Origin: an uncultured Bacteroidota bacterium | Lineage (GTDB): Bacteria; Bacteroidota; Bacteroidia; Flavobacteriales; Flavobacteriaceae | Assembly: GCA_902512755.1 (NCBI GenBank) | Contig: CABXKB010000006.1 | Coordinates: forward strand, 1 to 64,000 | Length of the DNA stretch: 64,000 bases | Reading direction: 5' to 3' | Part shown: piece by piece, positions 18,167-27,516 of the stretch | Position numbering within the stretch: the stretch's first letter is position 1 | Layout: each line of letters opens with the position of its first letter | Translations under genes and position numbers: made by a program | The notes under the pieces: generated by a model | Told to the model about the DNA's origin: nothing | Database searches by the model: none | The model's input: only the letters and a program-made list of their open reading frames with translations

Positions 18167-19159
18167 TTAGCTTACTTTTTTAGAGCGTTCTGTTTGAATT
18201 AAAATTTTAGTCAAAAATTCTGAAAATTCCATTCCTAGAGCATCTATCTGTTGAGGAATTATACTTTTTTCTGTCATTCCAGGAACTGAGTTAATCTCAA
18301 GAATATGAGGCACTTCATTAACCAAAATAAATTCACTCCGAACAATACCCTTCAATTTCAATTTAGAATAAATTTTTTTTGATAATTGATTTAAATCATT
18401 TTTCCAACGATTGGAGATTTTGGCTGGAGTGATTTCTTCTGATTTCCCTTCGTATTTTGCAGAAAAGTCAAAAAAATCATTTTCTGAAATAATTTCAGTG
18501 ATGGGAAGAACACAAACTTCATCATCAATTTCTGCTACACCAACAGAAACTTCACGTCCCTCTAAAAAACTTTCAATTATTAGTTGAGAATCTTCCTTGA
18601 AAGCCTTTTCTATAGCATCGACTAAACCATCCTTTTTATAAACTTTATATACTCCAAAACTACTTCCAGCTCGATTAGCTTTAACAAAACAAGGAAGTCC
18701 TACACAATCTATAATTATTTTAGGGTCTATATCATCTCCTTGATCAAGAGTATAATGTTTAGCAGTAGGGATATTCCATTGTCTTAGAACCGTAAGGCAG
18801 TCTCTTTTATTAAGTGTTAGAGCAGCATTATAACTATCACAGCTCGAAAAAGGAATTTCTAGAAGTTCCCAAAGCGAAGCAAGTTGTCCGTTTTCTCCTA
18901 AAGATCCATGAACAAGGTTGAAAATTATATCTATTTTAATTGAAATATCTAATGCTTTAAGAGAGAAGTCTCCTTTAGAAACATTGTAGATATTATTTGC
19001 ATCGTCTTTTGCGGTCCAAGATTCTTTTGTTAAAATAATATAAAAAACCTCCCATTTTTTTCTGTCAAGCGAAGAGAAAACATTTTCACCGCTTTTAAGA
19101 GAGATCTCATATTCAGAAGAATATCCCCCACAAACAACACCTACTTTTTTTCTGTACAT
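18167..19159 (-). CDS. ddl: D-alanine--D-alanine ligase
   Basis: ATP-grasp enzyme that makes the D-Ala-D-Ala end of the peptidoglycan stem peptide. Visible features are VVCGGYSSEYEISLKSG at the N-terminus, VHGSLGENGQ, PCFVKANRAGSSFGV, IIESFLEGREVSVGV, RSEFILV, and the Mg-binding EINSVPGMTEKS near the C-terminus. Length is 330 residues. Together with murB, murF and the VanY-like gene the window carries several peptidoglycan functions, though not in one operon. Confidence 0.96.
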   Translation of the reverse strand: MYRKKVGVVCGGYSSEYEISLKSGENVFSSLDRKKWEVFYIILTKESWTAKDDANNIYNVSKGDFSLKALDISIKIDIIFNLVHGSLGENGQLASLWELLEIPFSSCDSYNAALTLNKRDCLTVLRQWNIPTAKHYTLDQGDDIDPKIIIDCVGLPCFVKANRAGSSFGVYKVYKKDGLVDAIEKAFKEDSQLIIESFLEGREVSVGVAEIDDEVCVLPITEIISENDFFDFSAKYEGKSEEITPAKISNRWKNDLNQLSKKIYSKLKLKGIVRSEFILVNEVPHILEINSVPGMTEKSIIPQQIDALGMEFSEFLTKILIQTERSKKVS

Positions 19160-19244
19160 TATTTAAAGTTCTTCCACAAAGGTATAGCATTTAAAAGCAA
19201 TCAAAAAGCATAGGTTTTATTATCTTAGTCAATCAATATACACT

Positions 19245-19796
19245 ATGGATTTTTTACGTTTTTTGTTTAGCCTATCTTTTATTAAACAACTTATCCTTAT
19301 AGGGTTGTCTTCGGGGGTGATATTTTTTTTAATCTCTCACAGTCTTAACATCTACACAAAACATAATAATTATCAAATTGTTCCCAATTTTGAAGGTGTT
19401 CAAATAGGTGAATTACCCGCTTTAATTGATGATGAAAATTTGCGATATGAAATAATTGATTCTTCCCGCTTTGATCCAGAAAGAGCCCCTTCATCAATTA
19501 TTTCTCATTTGCCTTCTGCAGGAAGTGAGGTTAAAGAAAATCGAAAAATATATTTCATAATTAATCCCACTGGTTATAGAAAAGTAACAGTTCCTAATTT
19601 AATTCAAATTACTAAGCGAAACGCTGAGTCGATCATAAAATCCTCTGGCTTTCAAATAGGAGATTATACATACAGAGATAATATAGGTAAAGATATGGTT
19701 CTTGAAATTCGTTTTGATGGAAAGATTATTAAACCAGGAATATTATTACCTAGGACTAGTAAAATTGATTTAGTGTTAGGTAATGGAAAGGGATAA
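19245..19796 (+). CDS. membrane-anchored PASTA-domain protein
   Basis: A 183-residue protein with one N-terminal transmembrane segment (about residues 13-30) and two to three PASTA repeats facing the periplasm; repeat starts are seen at IVPNFEGVQ, KVTVPNLIQ and the third, shorter DLVLGNG end. PASTA domains bind muropeptides in other bacteria. Here there is no kinase or transpeptidase attached, so the role is inferred only as cell-wall related. It overlaps the pseudouridine synthase gene by 14 nt and is divergent from ddl, an order I recall as common in Bacteroidota. Confidence 0.85.
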   Translation: MDFLRFLFSLSFIKQLILIGLSSGVIFFLISHSLNIYTKHNNYQIVPNFEGVQIGELPALIDDENLRYEIIDSSRFDPERAPSSIISHLPSAGSEVKENRKIYFIINPTGYRKVTVPNLIQITKRNAESIIKSSGFQIGDYTYRDNIGKDMVLEIRFDGKIIKPGILLPRTSKIDLVLGNGKG

Positions 19797-20823
19797 ATCT
19801 ATATTTGAAGAAGAAATTCAATCTACAGAATCTCTTCATGAGCATTATTCGTTTACCGCTGCTATAGGTCAGTCACCCCTCAGAGTTGATAAATTTTTAA
19901 TGACTCGCATTGAAAATGCTACACGCAATAAAATTCAACATGCAGCAAAATCAGGAAGTATTTTTGTTGGAGAAAACGCGGTAAAGTCAAATTATAAAGT
20001 TAAAGGGGGTGATCAAGTTAGAGTTTTATTTTCACATCCTCCATATCAAAATTTACTCTTACCCGAAAACCTCGCATTAGATATTATTTTTGAAGATGAC
20101 ACTTTAGTAGTTGTTAATAAACCTGCAGGAATGGTAGTTCATCCAGGTCATGGAAACTATTCAGGCACTTTGCTCAACGCATTATTATTCCACTTTAGAC
20201 AATTGCCTAAAAACTCTAACGATCGACCAGGTTTGGTTCATAGAATTGATAAAGATACTAGTGGATTGTTAGTAGTTGCAAAAACTGAGTCCGCAATGAC
20301 TAATTTAGCAAAACAGTTTTTTGATAAAACTTCAAGTAGGAAATACCACGCATTGGTTTGGGGAGATTTTGAAGAAGATTCTGGAACCTACCGAGGAGCA
20401 ATTGGTCGAAATCCAAAAAATAGATTACAGATGACCGTTTTTGAGAATAATTCGCAAGGAAAAGAAGCTGTAACCCATTATAAAGTTTTGGAACGTTTTG
20501 GTTATGTTACCTTATTGGAGTGTCAACTTGAAACTGGCAGGACACACCAGATAAGAGCACACATGAAATATTTTGGACATACCCTATTTAATGATGAACG
20601 ATATGGAGGGAATGCCATTTTAAAAGGCACCAGTTTCAATAAATATCGTCAATTTGTAGATAATTGTTTTTCATTATTACCGCGACAGGCATTACATGCA
20701 AAAACATTGGGATTTGTTCATCCTATAACTGGTAAAATACTGGAATTCAATTCTCCGGTACCAGATGACTTTAATCATGCTTTAAGAAAATGGCGCCAAT
20801 ATGCCCAGCATTTAAATTTGTAA
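19783..20823 (+). CDS. rluD: RluD-family ribosomal large subunit pseudouridine synthase
   Basis: Isomerises uridines in 23S rRNA. The N-terminus has an S4-like RNA-binding segment (RVDKFLMTRIENATRNKIQ, then KSNYKVKGGDQV). The catalytic motif is GLVHRIDKDTSGLLVVAK with the essential Asp. The C-terminal LETGRTHQIRAHMKYFGH is also a family signature. The 346-residue length fits RluC/RluD proteins; RluD is the better guess because of the domain layout, but the target site cannot be proven. The start lies inside the end of the PASTA gene. Confidence 0.9.
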   Translation: MERDKSIFEEEIQSTESLHEHYSFTAAIGQSPLRVDKFLMTRIENATRNKIQHAAKSGSIFVGENAVKSNYKVKGGDQVRVLFSHPPYQNLLLPENLALDIIFEDDTLVVVNKPAGMVVHPGHGNYSGTLLNALLFHFRQLPKNSNDRPGLVHRIDKDTSGLLVVAKTESAMTNLAKQFFDKTSSRKYHALVWGDFEEDSGTYRGAIGRNPKNRLQMTVFENNSQGKEAVTHYKVLERFGYVTLLECQLETGRTHQIRAHMKYFGHTLFNDERYGGNAILKGTSFNKYRQFVDNCFSLLPRQALHAKTLGFVHPITGKILEFNSPVPDDFNHALRKWRQYAQHLNL

Positions 20824-20902
20824 TAGATAAATATAAAACTTAAATTATATGGACTTGTGAATGGTTATAAAAGCTTGTAATTTTATTTTAAAAATTTTTA
20901 TT

Positions 20903-21667
20903 ATGAAAATATTGATTTCTCCCGCCAAATCTTTGGACTTTCAAAATTCCTTACCCACAGATCTTTTTACTGAGCCAATTTTTATTAATGAAGCTAGTAA
21001 TATTAATTCTATCCTTAAAAAGAAATCTCCTAAAGCTTTACAAAAACTAATGAGTATCTCAGAAAAATTAGCTGAACTTAATTGGGAGCGAAATCAAAAA
21101 TTTTCTGTTATAGAAATCGAAAAACAAAATACCAGAGCTGCTATTTATGCATTTAATGGAGATGTTTACACAGGATTTGATGCTCACACTTTGCCTAAAG
21201 AAAAAATCGATCTAATGCAAACCCAAATTAGAATTTTATCAGGTTTATATGGAATGTTAAAACCTTTAGACAAAATACAGCCTTATCGTTTAGAGATGGG
21301 AACTAATATTTCAATTGGATCAAATAAGAATCTTTATTCTTTTTGGAAAAAAAAGGTATCTAAACAACTTAACACTGAGCTTGAAAAAGGTGAGTTAGTT
21401 GTCAATTTGGCTAGCAAAGAATATTTTAACGTTATAGATGAAGATTTAATTACAAGTACTATAATAAGCCCAGAGTTTAAAGACTTTAAAAATGGCAAAC
21501 TTAAAATTATTTCCTTTTTTGCTAAAAAGGCACGCGGTAAGATGGCTCGTCATCTAATAAATCAAAGCACTTCTACTCTTGAAGACATACTTTCATTTTC
21601 ATCAGAAGGCTATAAGTATAGTTATGAAGAGTCAAAAAGTGAGTTGCGCCCAGTCTTTGTTCGCTAA
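20903..21667 (+). CDS. yaaA: YaaA-family peroxide stress response protein
   Basis: DUF328/YaaA proteins bind DNA and lower free iron after hydrogen peroxide stress in E. coli. The 254 residues start MKILISPAKSLDF and include AIYAFNGDVYTGFDA, LSGLYGMLKPLD, PYRLEMGT, NLASKEYF and FFAKKARGKMAR, all conserved in the family. The ATG at 20903 is chosen over one 42 nt upstream because the longer leader is hydrophobic and not conserved. It converges on the VanY-like gene with a 27-nt gap. Confidence 0.92.
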   Translation: MKILISPAKSLDFQNSLPTDLFTEPIFINEASNINSILKKKSPKALQKLMSISEKLAELNWERNQKFSVIEIEKQNTRAAIYAFNGDVYTGFDAHTLPKEKIDLMQTQIRILSGLYGMLKPLDKIQPYRLEMGTNISIGSNKNLYSFWKKKVSKQLNTELEKGELVVNLASKEYFNVIDEDLITSTIISPEFKDFKNGKLKIISFFAKKARGKMARHLINQSTSTLEDILSFSSEGYKYSYEESKSELRPVFVR

Positions 21668-21694
21668 TTTTAGGGTTTGTTTATTTAAATTAAA

Positions 21695-22411
21695 TCACTT
21701 TAAACTTGATGAAATACCTAATATGTTTTCTTCTATATAGTTATTTATAAATTTAGGAGTAATGTATTTCTTGCCTTCAAGATCTTCAGGAACTAAAAGT
21801 AGTTTTAAATCCAATTCTAAATAAGCCCTTAACATGGGAATAGCGATTGGAGCATAACTATAATGCCAAGGTTCATAATTAAAACCTTTTCTTTCAAAAT
21901 CCTTAGAATAAGGTCTTAAAAAACCAAATTGAGCTGCATTTTTCTCCATCCAAACTCTCAAATCAGCATAGGGCCCATCATCATGAAATTTTTCTGTAAG
22001 TAATACATCTCCTTTTCTAGGGACAGAACCATCTATGACATCAATGTCTGTTCCCCAGTGGTGCCTAGAAGTTCCAGGAAGAGTAGAGTATTCTATGATT
22101 TTTTTAATATTTTCTTCAGGACTAAATCCTTTAATTTTATTAGTCTTATATTTTCTATTCCAAATATCTTTTTGATGATTATATGATCGATAGGCAGAAA
22201 CAATTTCAAGCTTAAAGCCTTCTTTTTGAGCGGCTATTTTCATTTTTTCAAAAGCTGCACCAGCTTCAGAAAGCAAACCAATCGAACCACTAAATAATTT
22301 TGGATTATCTTGACCCATTAGTGAAGTTTGAGAGAAATTTACTTTATTTTGAGCACTTAGTAATTGAAGATTTACAATTAAAGCAACTAAAGAAAATAAT
22401 TTAATTTTCAT
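21695..22411 (-). CDS. secreted M15-family D-alanyl-D-alanine carboxypeptidase (VanY-like)
   Basis: A 238-residue zinc peptidase with a signal peptide (MKIKLFSLVALIVNLQLLSA). The metal ligands are in SRHHWGTDIDVID (the SxHxxGxAxD motif) and NYEPWHYSY (the ExxWH motif). Family members trim D-Ala from peptidoglycan or precursors. The segment SAYRSYNHQKDIW is also characteristic. It lies 11 nt downstream of a small acetyltransferase-like gene on the same strand. Confidence 0.9.
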   Translation of the reverse strand: MKIKLFSLVALIVNLQLLSAQNKVNFSQTSLMGQDNPKLFSGSIGLLSEAGAAFEKMKIAAQKEGFKLEIVSAYRSYNHQKDIWNRKYKTNKIKGFSPEENIKKIIEYSTLPGTSRHHWGTDIDVIDGSVPRKGDVLLTEKFHDDGPYADLRVWMEKNAAQFGFLRPYSKDFERKGFNYEPWHYSYAPIAIPMLRAYLELDLKLLLVPEDLEGKKYITPKFINNYIEENILGISSSLK

Positions 22412-22422
22412 TGGAAAGAATT

Positions 22423-22824
22423 TTAATAAAACTTTGATGGGGTGCCAATAGATTTATTTTCAAATTGTTTTCCAATAGGATGAAAACCATTTGATTCATT
22501 AAGTTTATTAGCAGCTATACGCGTATTTAAGCAAATACACTCTATATTATTATTTTTGTTAATCTGTTGTAAAATATTCTGAATCATGACAGATGCAATA
22601 CCTTTACGCTGATATTTTGGAGCTACTTTAATAGTTCTTAACCGAAAACTTCGAAGATTCTCAAATTCAGGGTAACGAATTTGAAATGCACTAAGAATTT
22701 CAATATTTTTTTTAGCTTTAAAAGGTTCTATATGAATAGCTTCTTTAGCATGATCCTTTTCTATGCAACAACTTTTTAAAGATTTCCCTTTTCTTAATAG
22801 ATCACGCCTTATTGGATATCTCAT
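22423..22824 (-). CDS. GNAT-fold acetyltransferase-like protein
   Basis: A 133-residue protein with the acetyl-CoA binding motif A of GNAT enzymes, VAPKYQRKGIASVMIQNIL, preceded by a conserved strand and followed by LNTRIAANKLNESNGF, a typical GNAT C-terminal helix ending near the FYxxxGF-like site. The N-terminal 30 residues are rich in Arg and Lys and hold a Cys-Cys pair. The substrate is unknown. Probably in one unit with the VanY-like gene. Confidence 0.72.
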   Translation of the reverse strand: MRYPIRRDLLRKGKSLKSCCIEKDHAKEAIHIEPFKAKKNIEILSAFQIRYPEFENLRSFRLRTIKVAPKYQRKGIASVMIQNILQQINKNNNIECICLNTRIAANKLNESNGFHPIGKQFENKSIGTPSKFY

Positions 22825-22907
22825 ATTAACTTAAATTTTCAAAAACTTAAATTTAATTTTTTTTAAAAAAATTATAATCAAAAAGTAATTTTTAACATTT
22901 ACAAAAT

Positions 22908-22915
22908 TATCTTTA
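22908..22915 (+). promoter_or_regulatory. TATCTTTA exactly 4 nt before ATG
   Basis: A TAnnTTTA element 4 nt upstream of the start of the gene at 22920. If this is the -7 element, transcription would begin at or beside the A of the start codon. The same spacing recurs at 32475, 32656 and 61465 on the plus strand and at 32037, 37152 and 38506 on the minus strand. Confidence 0.5.
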
Positions 22916-22919
22916 TAAG

Positions 22920-23651
22920 ATGAAAAATACAGTTTTTCTGTGGTTTTATTTACTGTTTTCAACTCTTGTTTTAGGACAGGAACGAAAACTAATTAAGGGT
23001 CAGCTACTATACAAAAATACAAAAGTTGTTGCTGCTAATGTTGTAAACAATACTGCCCAAACAAATACTATTACAGATGGTGATGGAGAATTTGAAATTG
23101 ATGTTGCCGAAGGGGATGATATTATTTTTTCTTCCGTTCAATATCAGATTCGAGCAGTGAAAATAACATCAGAAATTATAAAAAAAAATCGTTTAGTCGT
23201 TTCAGTTAATGAAGACATAAATGAACTCAAAGAGGTTATTGTTACAACTGAGGATGTTGAAAAATTTTTAGATCTGAAAGAAGAAGAGTTTAAGGGCTTT
23301 GATTATGATATTGATAAATCTTCTAAATTAGAAAATAAGGCCGTTAGAGATCGATTAATCTCAAATGGAATTGACTTTGTTAATATAGCAAAACTTATAG
23401 CTAAAGCATTTTCCAATAAAACAGTTGAAGAGCAACTTAGCATGAAGCCTAGTGAAATTTTGCCATTAGTTTTTGAAGACACTTTTTTTGAAGATGATTT
23501 AGATTTACCTCAAGAACAAGTTATAGGATTTTTAATGTTTCTAGATAAGAATATGAAGACAGGTGCTTTGCTAAAGCAAGATAAACAGTTTCATTTGATT
23601 GATTATTTAATCAATAAAAGTATAGAGTTTAAGAGTGATTTAGATAATTAA
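22920..23651 (+). CDS. secreted protein with carboxypeptidase-like regulatory domain
   Basis: A 243-residue protein with a signal peptide (MKNTVFLWFYLLFSTLVLG) and an N-terminal CarboxypepD_reg-like beta-sandwich: GQLLYKNTKVVAANVVN, then TITDGDGEFEIDV and IIFSSVQYQI. This is the plug-adjacent domain found in many Bacteroidota TonB-dependent receptors, but no receptor barrel follows. The acidic C-terminal half (about residues 105-243) is not recognised. It is followed by the DUF6702-like gene and an M1 peptidase on the same strand, and I recall a similar order in other flavobacteria. Confidence 0.75.
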   Translation: MKNTVFLWFYLLFSTLVLGQERKLIKGQLLYKNTKVVAANVVNNTAQTNTITDGDGEFEIDVAEGDDIIFSSVQYQIRAVKITSEIIKKNRLVVSVNEDINELKEVIVTTEDVEKFLDLKEEEFKGFDYDIDKSSKLENKAVRDRLISNGIDFVNIAKLIAKAFSNKTVEEQLSMKPSEILPLVFEDTFFEDDLDLPQEQVIGFLMFLDKNMKTGALLKQDKQFHLIDYLINKSIEFKSDLDN

Positions 23652-23671
23652 TAAATATTAATAGGAATAAT

Positions 23672-24172
23672 ATGCAGCTTATAATCTCTATTTTATTCTC
23701 TTTATTTCTTTCTCTACCTACCAATCTTAATTTTCATAAATTTTATGTAAGTACAACTAATATTGTTTATAAATCAGAAAAAAAATCAATTCAAATAACC
23801 ACCCAATTATTTATCGATGATATTGAACTTTTATTACAGCAAGATAGCCCAGAAGTAAGGCTTGATCCTGATTCTGATTCAAAACATATAAATACTATTC
23901 TTGAAGCAGTTTTAAATAGAGTATTTCGAATTCAAATAGATCAAGAATTTATAAACTTTAAGTTTATAGGTAGGGAATATAAGCATGATATTCTTCAATG
24001 TTATATGGAAATAGAAGTTTTAAGTCCACCTGAAGCTATAAGTATTCAGAATACTATTTTTTTCAATCTTTTTGAAGACCAACAAAATATCATTCATTTT
24101 AAAAATGGCAATAGAAGAAAAAGTTTTTTATTGCACCAAGAAAATGATATGGTAAGATTTACATTAGATTAA
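23672..24172 (+). CDS. DUF6702-like secreted protein
   Basis: A 166-residue exported protein with a signal peptide (MQLIISILFSLFLSLPTNL) and a following HKFYVSTTNIVY segment typical of the DUF6702 family. It contains acidic stretches and an ILQCYMEIE strand, with no enzymatic motif. Function unknown. It sits 20 nt after the regulatory-domain gene and 61 nt before the M1 peptidase; together they look like an envelope operon. Confidence 0.7.
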   Translation: MQLIISILFSLFLSLPTNLNFHKFYVSTTNIVYKSEKKSIQITTQLFIDDIELLLQQDSPEVRLDPDSDSKHINTILEAVLNRVFRIQIDQEFINFKFIGREYKHDILQCYMEIEVLSPPEAISIQNTIFFNLFEDQQNIIHFKNGNRRKSFLLHQENDMVRFTLD

Positions 24173-24233
24173 AATGAAAATTACATTATATTTATATTTA
24201 CTATCAAAATACTAAATTCAAAAATATTCAATC

Positions 24234-26516
24234 ATGATAAAAGTTTGTGTTAAGAGCTTAGTTTTATTTTATTTGTTAACACCATTATCACTTTGTGCTC
24301 AGGTTCAAAAAGGGCACATGAATAAAAATAAATTTAGACAATTGTATGATCAGTTTGCTGATCCAAACAAATACCACAATGCCTCTGGAGCACCAGGTGT
24401 TGAATATTATCAGCAGCAAGTTGATTATGAAATGAATATTGAATTAGACGATGAAAACAGTCGTCTATATGGTGAAGAAACAATTAAATACACTAATAAT
24501 TCACCAGACAACCTCCCATATTTGTGGCTTCAGTTAGATCAGAATATACGGAAAAAAAATGCGCCGAATTTAGAAAAAAATAGTTCTGGAAATTCAATTA
24601 CACAAAGCCCATCAGCATTTATTAGAAATTTTATAGAAGAGGATTTTGATGGTGGGTTTAATATCGATTGGGTTCGTGATCTTGAAGATAAACCACTTTC
24701 TTTTAATGTCAATCAAACAATGATGAGGATTGATTTACCTGAAGCAATTGCACCAGGACAAGTTTTTGAATTAAAGATCAAATGGTGGTATAATATAAAT
24801 AATAGACTTAATTATGGTGGACGTTCAGGATACGAGACTTTCGAAAACGATGTAAATAAAGTATATACTATAGCTCAATTTTTCCCAAGACTATGTGTTT
24901 ATAATGATGTGGAAGGATGGCAGAATTATCAATTTTGGGGTAATGGCGAATTTGCATTAGAATTTGGGGATTATGATGTAAATATAACGGTTCCTTCTGA
25001 TCATATATTGGAGGCTACAGGAAGTTTACAAAACCCTAGGGAGGTGCTTACACGAGAGGAGTATAAGCGTTTTCAAGATTCCAAAACTAGTTACGATAAG
25101 CCTGTTTTTATTGTAAATCAAGAAGAAGCTTTTTCTAAAGAGTCATCATTTTCAAAAGCGAAGAGCACTTGGAGATATAGGGCAAAAAACGTAAGGGATT
25201 TTGCGTTTGCTTCATCAAGAAAATTTATCTGGGAGCGTCAAGCTGTTAATGTTGGTAAAAATGAGGTAATGGCAGTTTCAATTTATCCAAAAGAGGGTAA
25301 TCCCTTGTGGGAAGATTATTCGACTAAAGCTGTAATTCAAACTCTTAAAACATATTCTAAATTTACATTTGATTACCCTTATCCAAAAGCAGTTTCAGTA
25401 CATGCAAAAAATATAGGCATGGAATATCCTATGATCTGTTTTAATTTTGGTCGACCTGAAGAAGATGGATCTTATTCTGATCGCACAAAGTTTGGTATGA
25501 TCAGTGTAATAATCCATGAAGTTGGACACAACTATTTTCCGATGATAGTTAATTCAGATGAGCGACAATGGGGATGGATGGATGAAGGGTTAGATACTTT
25601 TGTACAATACCTAACTGAACAAGACTTTGGAATTTCATATCCTGAGTCAATAGGTGGGCTTGATAAATATCCGTCTCGCAGGGGAGCACCAAAAAATATT
25701 GTACCATATATGGCTGGAAACCAAGAATTTATTTCTCCCATAATGTCAAATCCTGAAAATGTTTATCAATTGGGCCCCAACGCTTATGCAAAACCAGCAA
25801 CAGCTTTAAATATTTTAAGGGAAACTATTATGGGTAAAGAAGCATTTGACCATGCTTTTAAAACCTATTCACAACGATGGATGTTTAAACATCCAACCCC
25901 AGAAGATTTTTTTAGAACTATGGAAGATGCATCTGCAATTGATTTAGATTGGTTTTGGAGAGGTTGGTTTTATTCTACAGATGTAGTTGATATAGGTGTT
26001 AAAAACGTTAAGCAATATTACTTTTCTGATTCACCGGATCAGAAAGCAAAAAAGAAATTAGATTCTTATGGATATAGTTTGCAAAATTTACCTGATATGG
26101 TATTTAAAATTGACGAAGAAAGTGAGTCATTTAATCCTGACTTAGTTGATCAAAATCCTGTGGAAAATTCTCAAATATTGAGGGACTTTTTATTAAAAGA
26201 AGGAATTAACCTTAAATCGCAAACACCTAAATATTTGTACGAAGTTGAATTTGAAAAACCTGGAGGTCTAGTTATGCCTCTGATAGTTGAATATAGTTAT
26301 GCCGATGGAAGTACAGAACGAATAACCTATCCTGCACAATTATGGAGAAAAAATGATTTAAGTGTTACAAAAACTATCGCCTCAAGTAAAAAGCTGATAG
26401 GTGTAACAATAGATCCTGATCTTGAAACTGCTGACATAAATTTGGATAATAATAATTGGCCAAAACAAGAGACTCCTTCTGATTTTGAAAAGTTTAAAGA
26501 GAAAATAAAGGGATAG
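24234..26516 (+). CDS. secreted M1-family metallopeptidase
   Basis: A 760-residue zinc aminopeptidase-like protein with a signal peptide (cleavage probably after SLCAQ). The zinc site is H428-E429-V-G-H432 with the third ligand E451 in WMDEGLDTF, the exact HExxH-18-E spacing of M1. The substrate-binding Gly-Met-Glu-Tyr-type motif is GMEYPMICF. The C-terminal 180 residues form a less conserved beta-rich region. It is likely periplasmic or surface bound and used for peptide breakdown. No T9SS C-terminal signal is evident. Confidence 0.92.
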   Translation: MIKVCVKSLVLFYLLTPLSLCAQVQKGHMNKNKFRQLYDQFADPNKYHNASGAPGVEYYQQQVDYEMNIELDDENSRLYGEETIKYTNNSPDNLPYLWLQLDQNIRKKNAPNLEKNSSGNSITQSPSAFIRNFIEEDFDGGFNIDWVRDLEDKPLSFNVNQTMMRIDLPEAIAPGQVFELKIKWWYNINNRLNYGGRSGYETFENDVNKVYTIAQFFPRLCVYNDVEGWQNYQFWGNGEFALEFGDYDVNITVPSDHILEATGSLQNPREVLTREEYKRFQDSKTSYDKPVFIVNQEEAFSKESSFSKAKSTWRYRAKNVRDFAFASSRKFIWERQAVNVGKNEVMAVSIYPKEGNPLWEDYSTKAVIQTLKTYSKFTFDYPYPKAVSVHAKNIGMEYPMICFNFGRPEEDGSYSDRTKFGMISVIIHEVGHNYFPMIVNSDERQWGWMDEGLDTFVQYLTEQDFGISYPESIGGLDKYPSRRGAPKNIVPYMAGNQEFISPIMSNPENVYQLGPNAYAKPATALNILRETIMGKEAFDHAFKTYSQRWMFKHPTPEDFFRTMEDASAIDLDWFWRGWFYSTDVVDIGVKNVKQYYFSDSPDQKAKKKLDSYGYSLQNLPDMVFKIDEESESFNPDLVDQNPVENSQILRDFLLKEGINLKSQTPKYLYEVEFEKPGGLVMPLIVEYSYADGSTERITYPAQLWRKNDLSVTKTIASSKKLIGVTIDPDLETADINLDNNNWPKQETPSDFEKFKEKIKG

Positions 26517-26571
26517 TGATATTGGAATAATGAATCCATCAATGAATACAGTTTTTATTTCTTAAACCTTT

Positions 26572-26579
26572 TATATTTG
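26572..26579 (+). promoter_or_regulatory. -7 element TATATTTG upstream of tatA
   Basis: An exact TAnnTTTG match 14 nt before the tatA ATG, with a T-rich run (GTTTTTATTTC) about 19 nt upstream. A good promoter candidate by motif and spacing. Confidence 0.5.
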
Positions 26580-26593
26580 TTAAAAATATAAAT

Positions 26594-26872
26594 ATGCTTT
26601 TATTTATAAGTGGGGCGGAGATCGTCTTTGTTTTTTTTATAGTTTTACTTGTGTTTGGAGCAGATAAAATTCCATCCATAGCACGTACTTTGGCTAAGGG
26701 AATGACACAAGTGCGTCAAGCCACAAATGATATTAAAAGTGAAATCCAAAAAAGTGCAGATGTAGATATTGAAAATCCTACAAAAAACTTAACTCATGAT
26801 TTTAAAAAGGAGGTAGATAAAGTAAAAAACGATTTTAAAGATATAGGAGATTCGATAAAACGTGATCTCTAA
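26594..26872 (+). CDS. tatA: Sec-independent translocase TatA/TatB-type subunit
   Basis: A 92-residue protein with one N-terminal membrane helix (ISGAEIVFVFFIVLLVFGAD) followed by the amphipathic helix KIPSIARTLAKGMTQVRQ and a charged tail. The FGADKIP hinge is diagnostic of the TatA/B/E family. It forms the pore-building part of the twin-arginine translocon. tatC is not in the window. The last 4 nt overlap the convergent O-methyltransferase gene. Confidence 0.93.
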   Translation: MLLFISGAEIVFVFFIVLLVFGADKIPSIARTLAKGMTQVRQATNDIKSEIQKSADVDIENPTKNLTHDFKKEVDKVKNDFKDIGDSIKRDL

Positions 26873-27516
26873 AGAACCCAACTTAGGTTCAGACCATCTC
26901 TGAATGGTAATAACACTGTTTTTATTCGTGAATCAGCCTTAAGTTTTGCATTATATGATTGTAAAGCAATAGTGCTGATATCTTTAGGGTGAGCTTTTTG
27001 AAGTACTTTTCCACTCCACATTACATTGTCAGATATAATTAAACCTCTTTTTCTAGTTTTTGGGAGTACTTGTTCAAAGTATTCATTATAATTAAGTTTA
27101 TCCGCATCAATAAATACTAAGTCAAAAGGACCTTTAATATTAGGAAGTATTTCTAGTGCTAATCCTAAGTGTGTATGTATATTTTTAGCATACTTACTTT
27201 TAGAAAAATATTTTTCTTGAATGTTTACTAGTTCTGGATTAGAGTCAATAGTATGAAGTTCACCTTCTTTTTGAAGACCTTCAGCTAAACAAAGACTTGC
27301 ATAACCCGTGAAAGTACCTATTTCTAAAATTTTTTTTGGATGAATGAGTTGAGACAAAAGACTTAAAAGCCGACCCTGCAGAGGACTACTTAGCATCCTT
27401 GGTTGTAAAATTTTTTGATGAGTTTCTTTTTCTAATTCCAATAATAACTTAGGGATAGATTCACTATGATCTAAAGCATAAGATGACCAGGCATCAAGAA
27501 AAGTATTTGAATTCAT
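26869..27516 (-). CDS. class I SAM-dependent O-methyltransferase
   Basis: A 215-residue Methyltransf_3 (catechol/caffeoyl-CoA O-methyltransferase-like) protein. The SAM motif is ILEIGTFTGYASLCLAEGL and the metal-binding region is DLVFIDADKLNYNEYFE followed by IISDNVMWSG. Such enzymes methylate hydroxyl groups with a divalent cation. The substrate cannot be inferred. Its ATG overlaps by 4 nt the stop of a possible 33-residue ORF upstream. Confidence 0.9.
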   Translation of the reverse strand: MNSNTFLDAWSSYALDHSESIPKLLLELEKETHQKILQPRMLSSPLQGRLLSLLSQLIHPKKILEIGTFTGYASLCLAEGLQKEGELHTIDSNPELVNIQEKYFSKSKYAKNIHTHLGLALEILPNIKGPFDLVFIDADKLNYNEYFEQVLPKTRKRGLIISDNVMWSGKVLQKAHPKDISTIALQSYNAKLKADSRIKTVLLPFRDGLNLSWVL

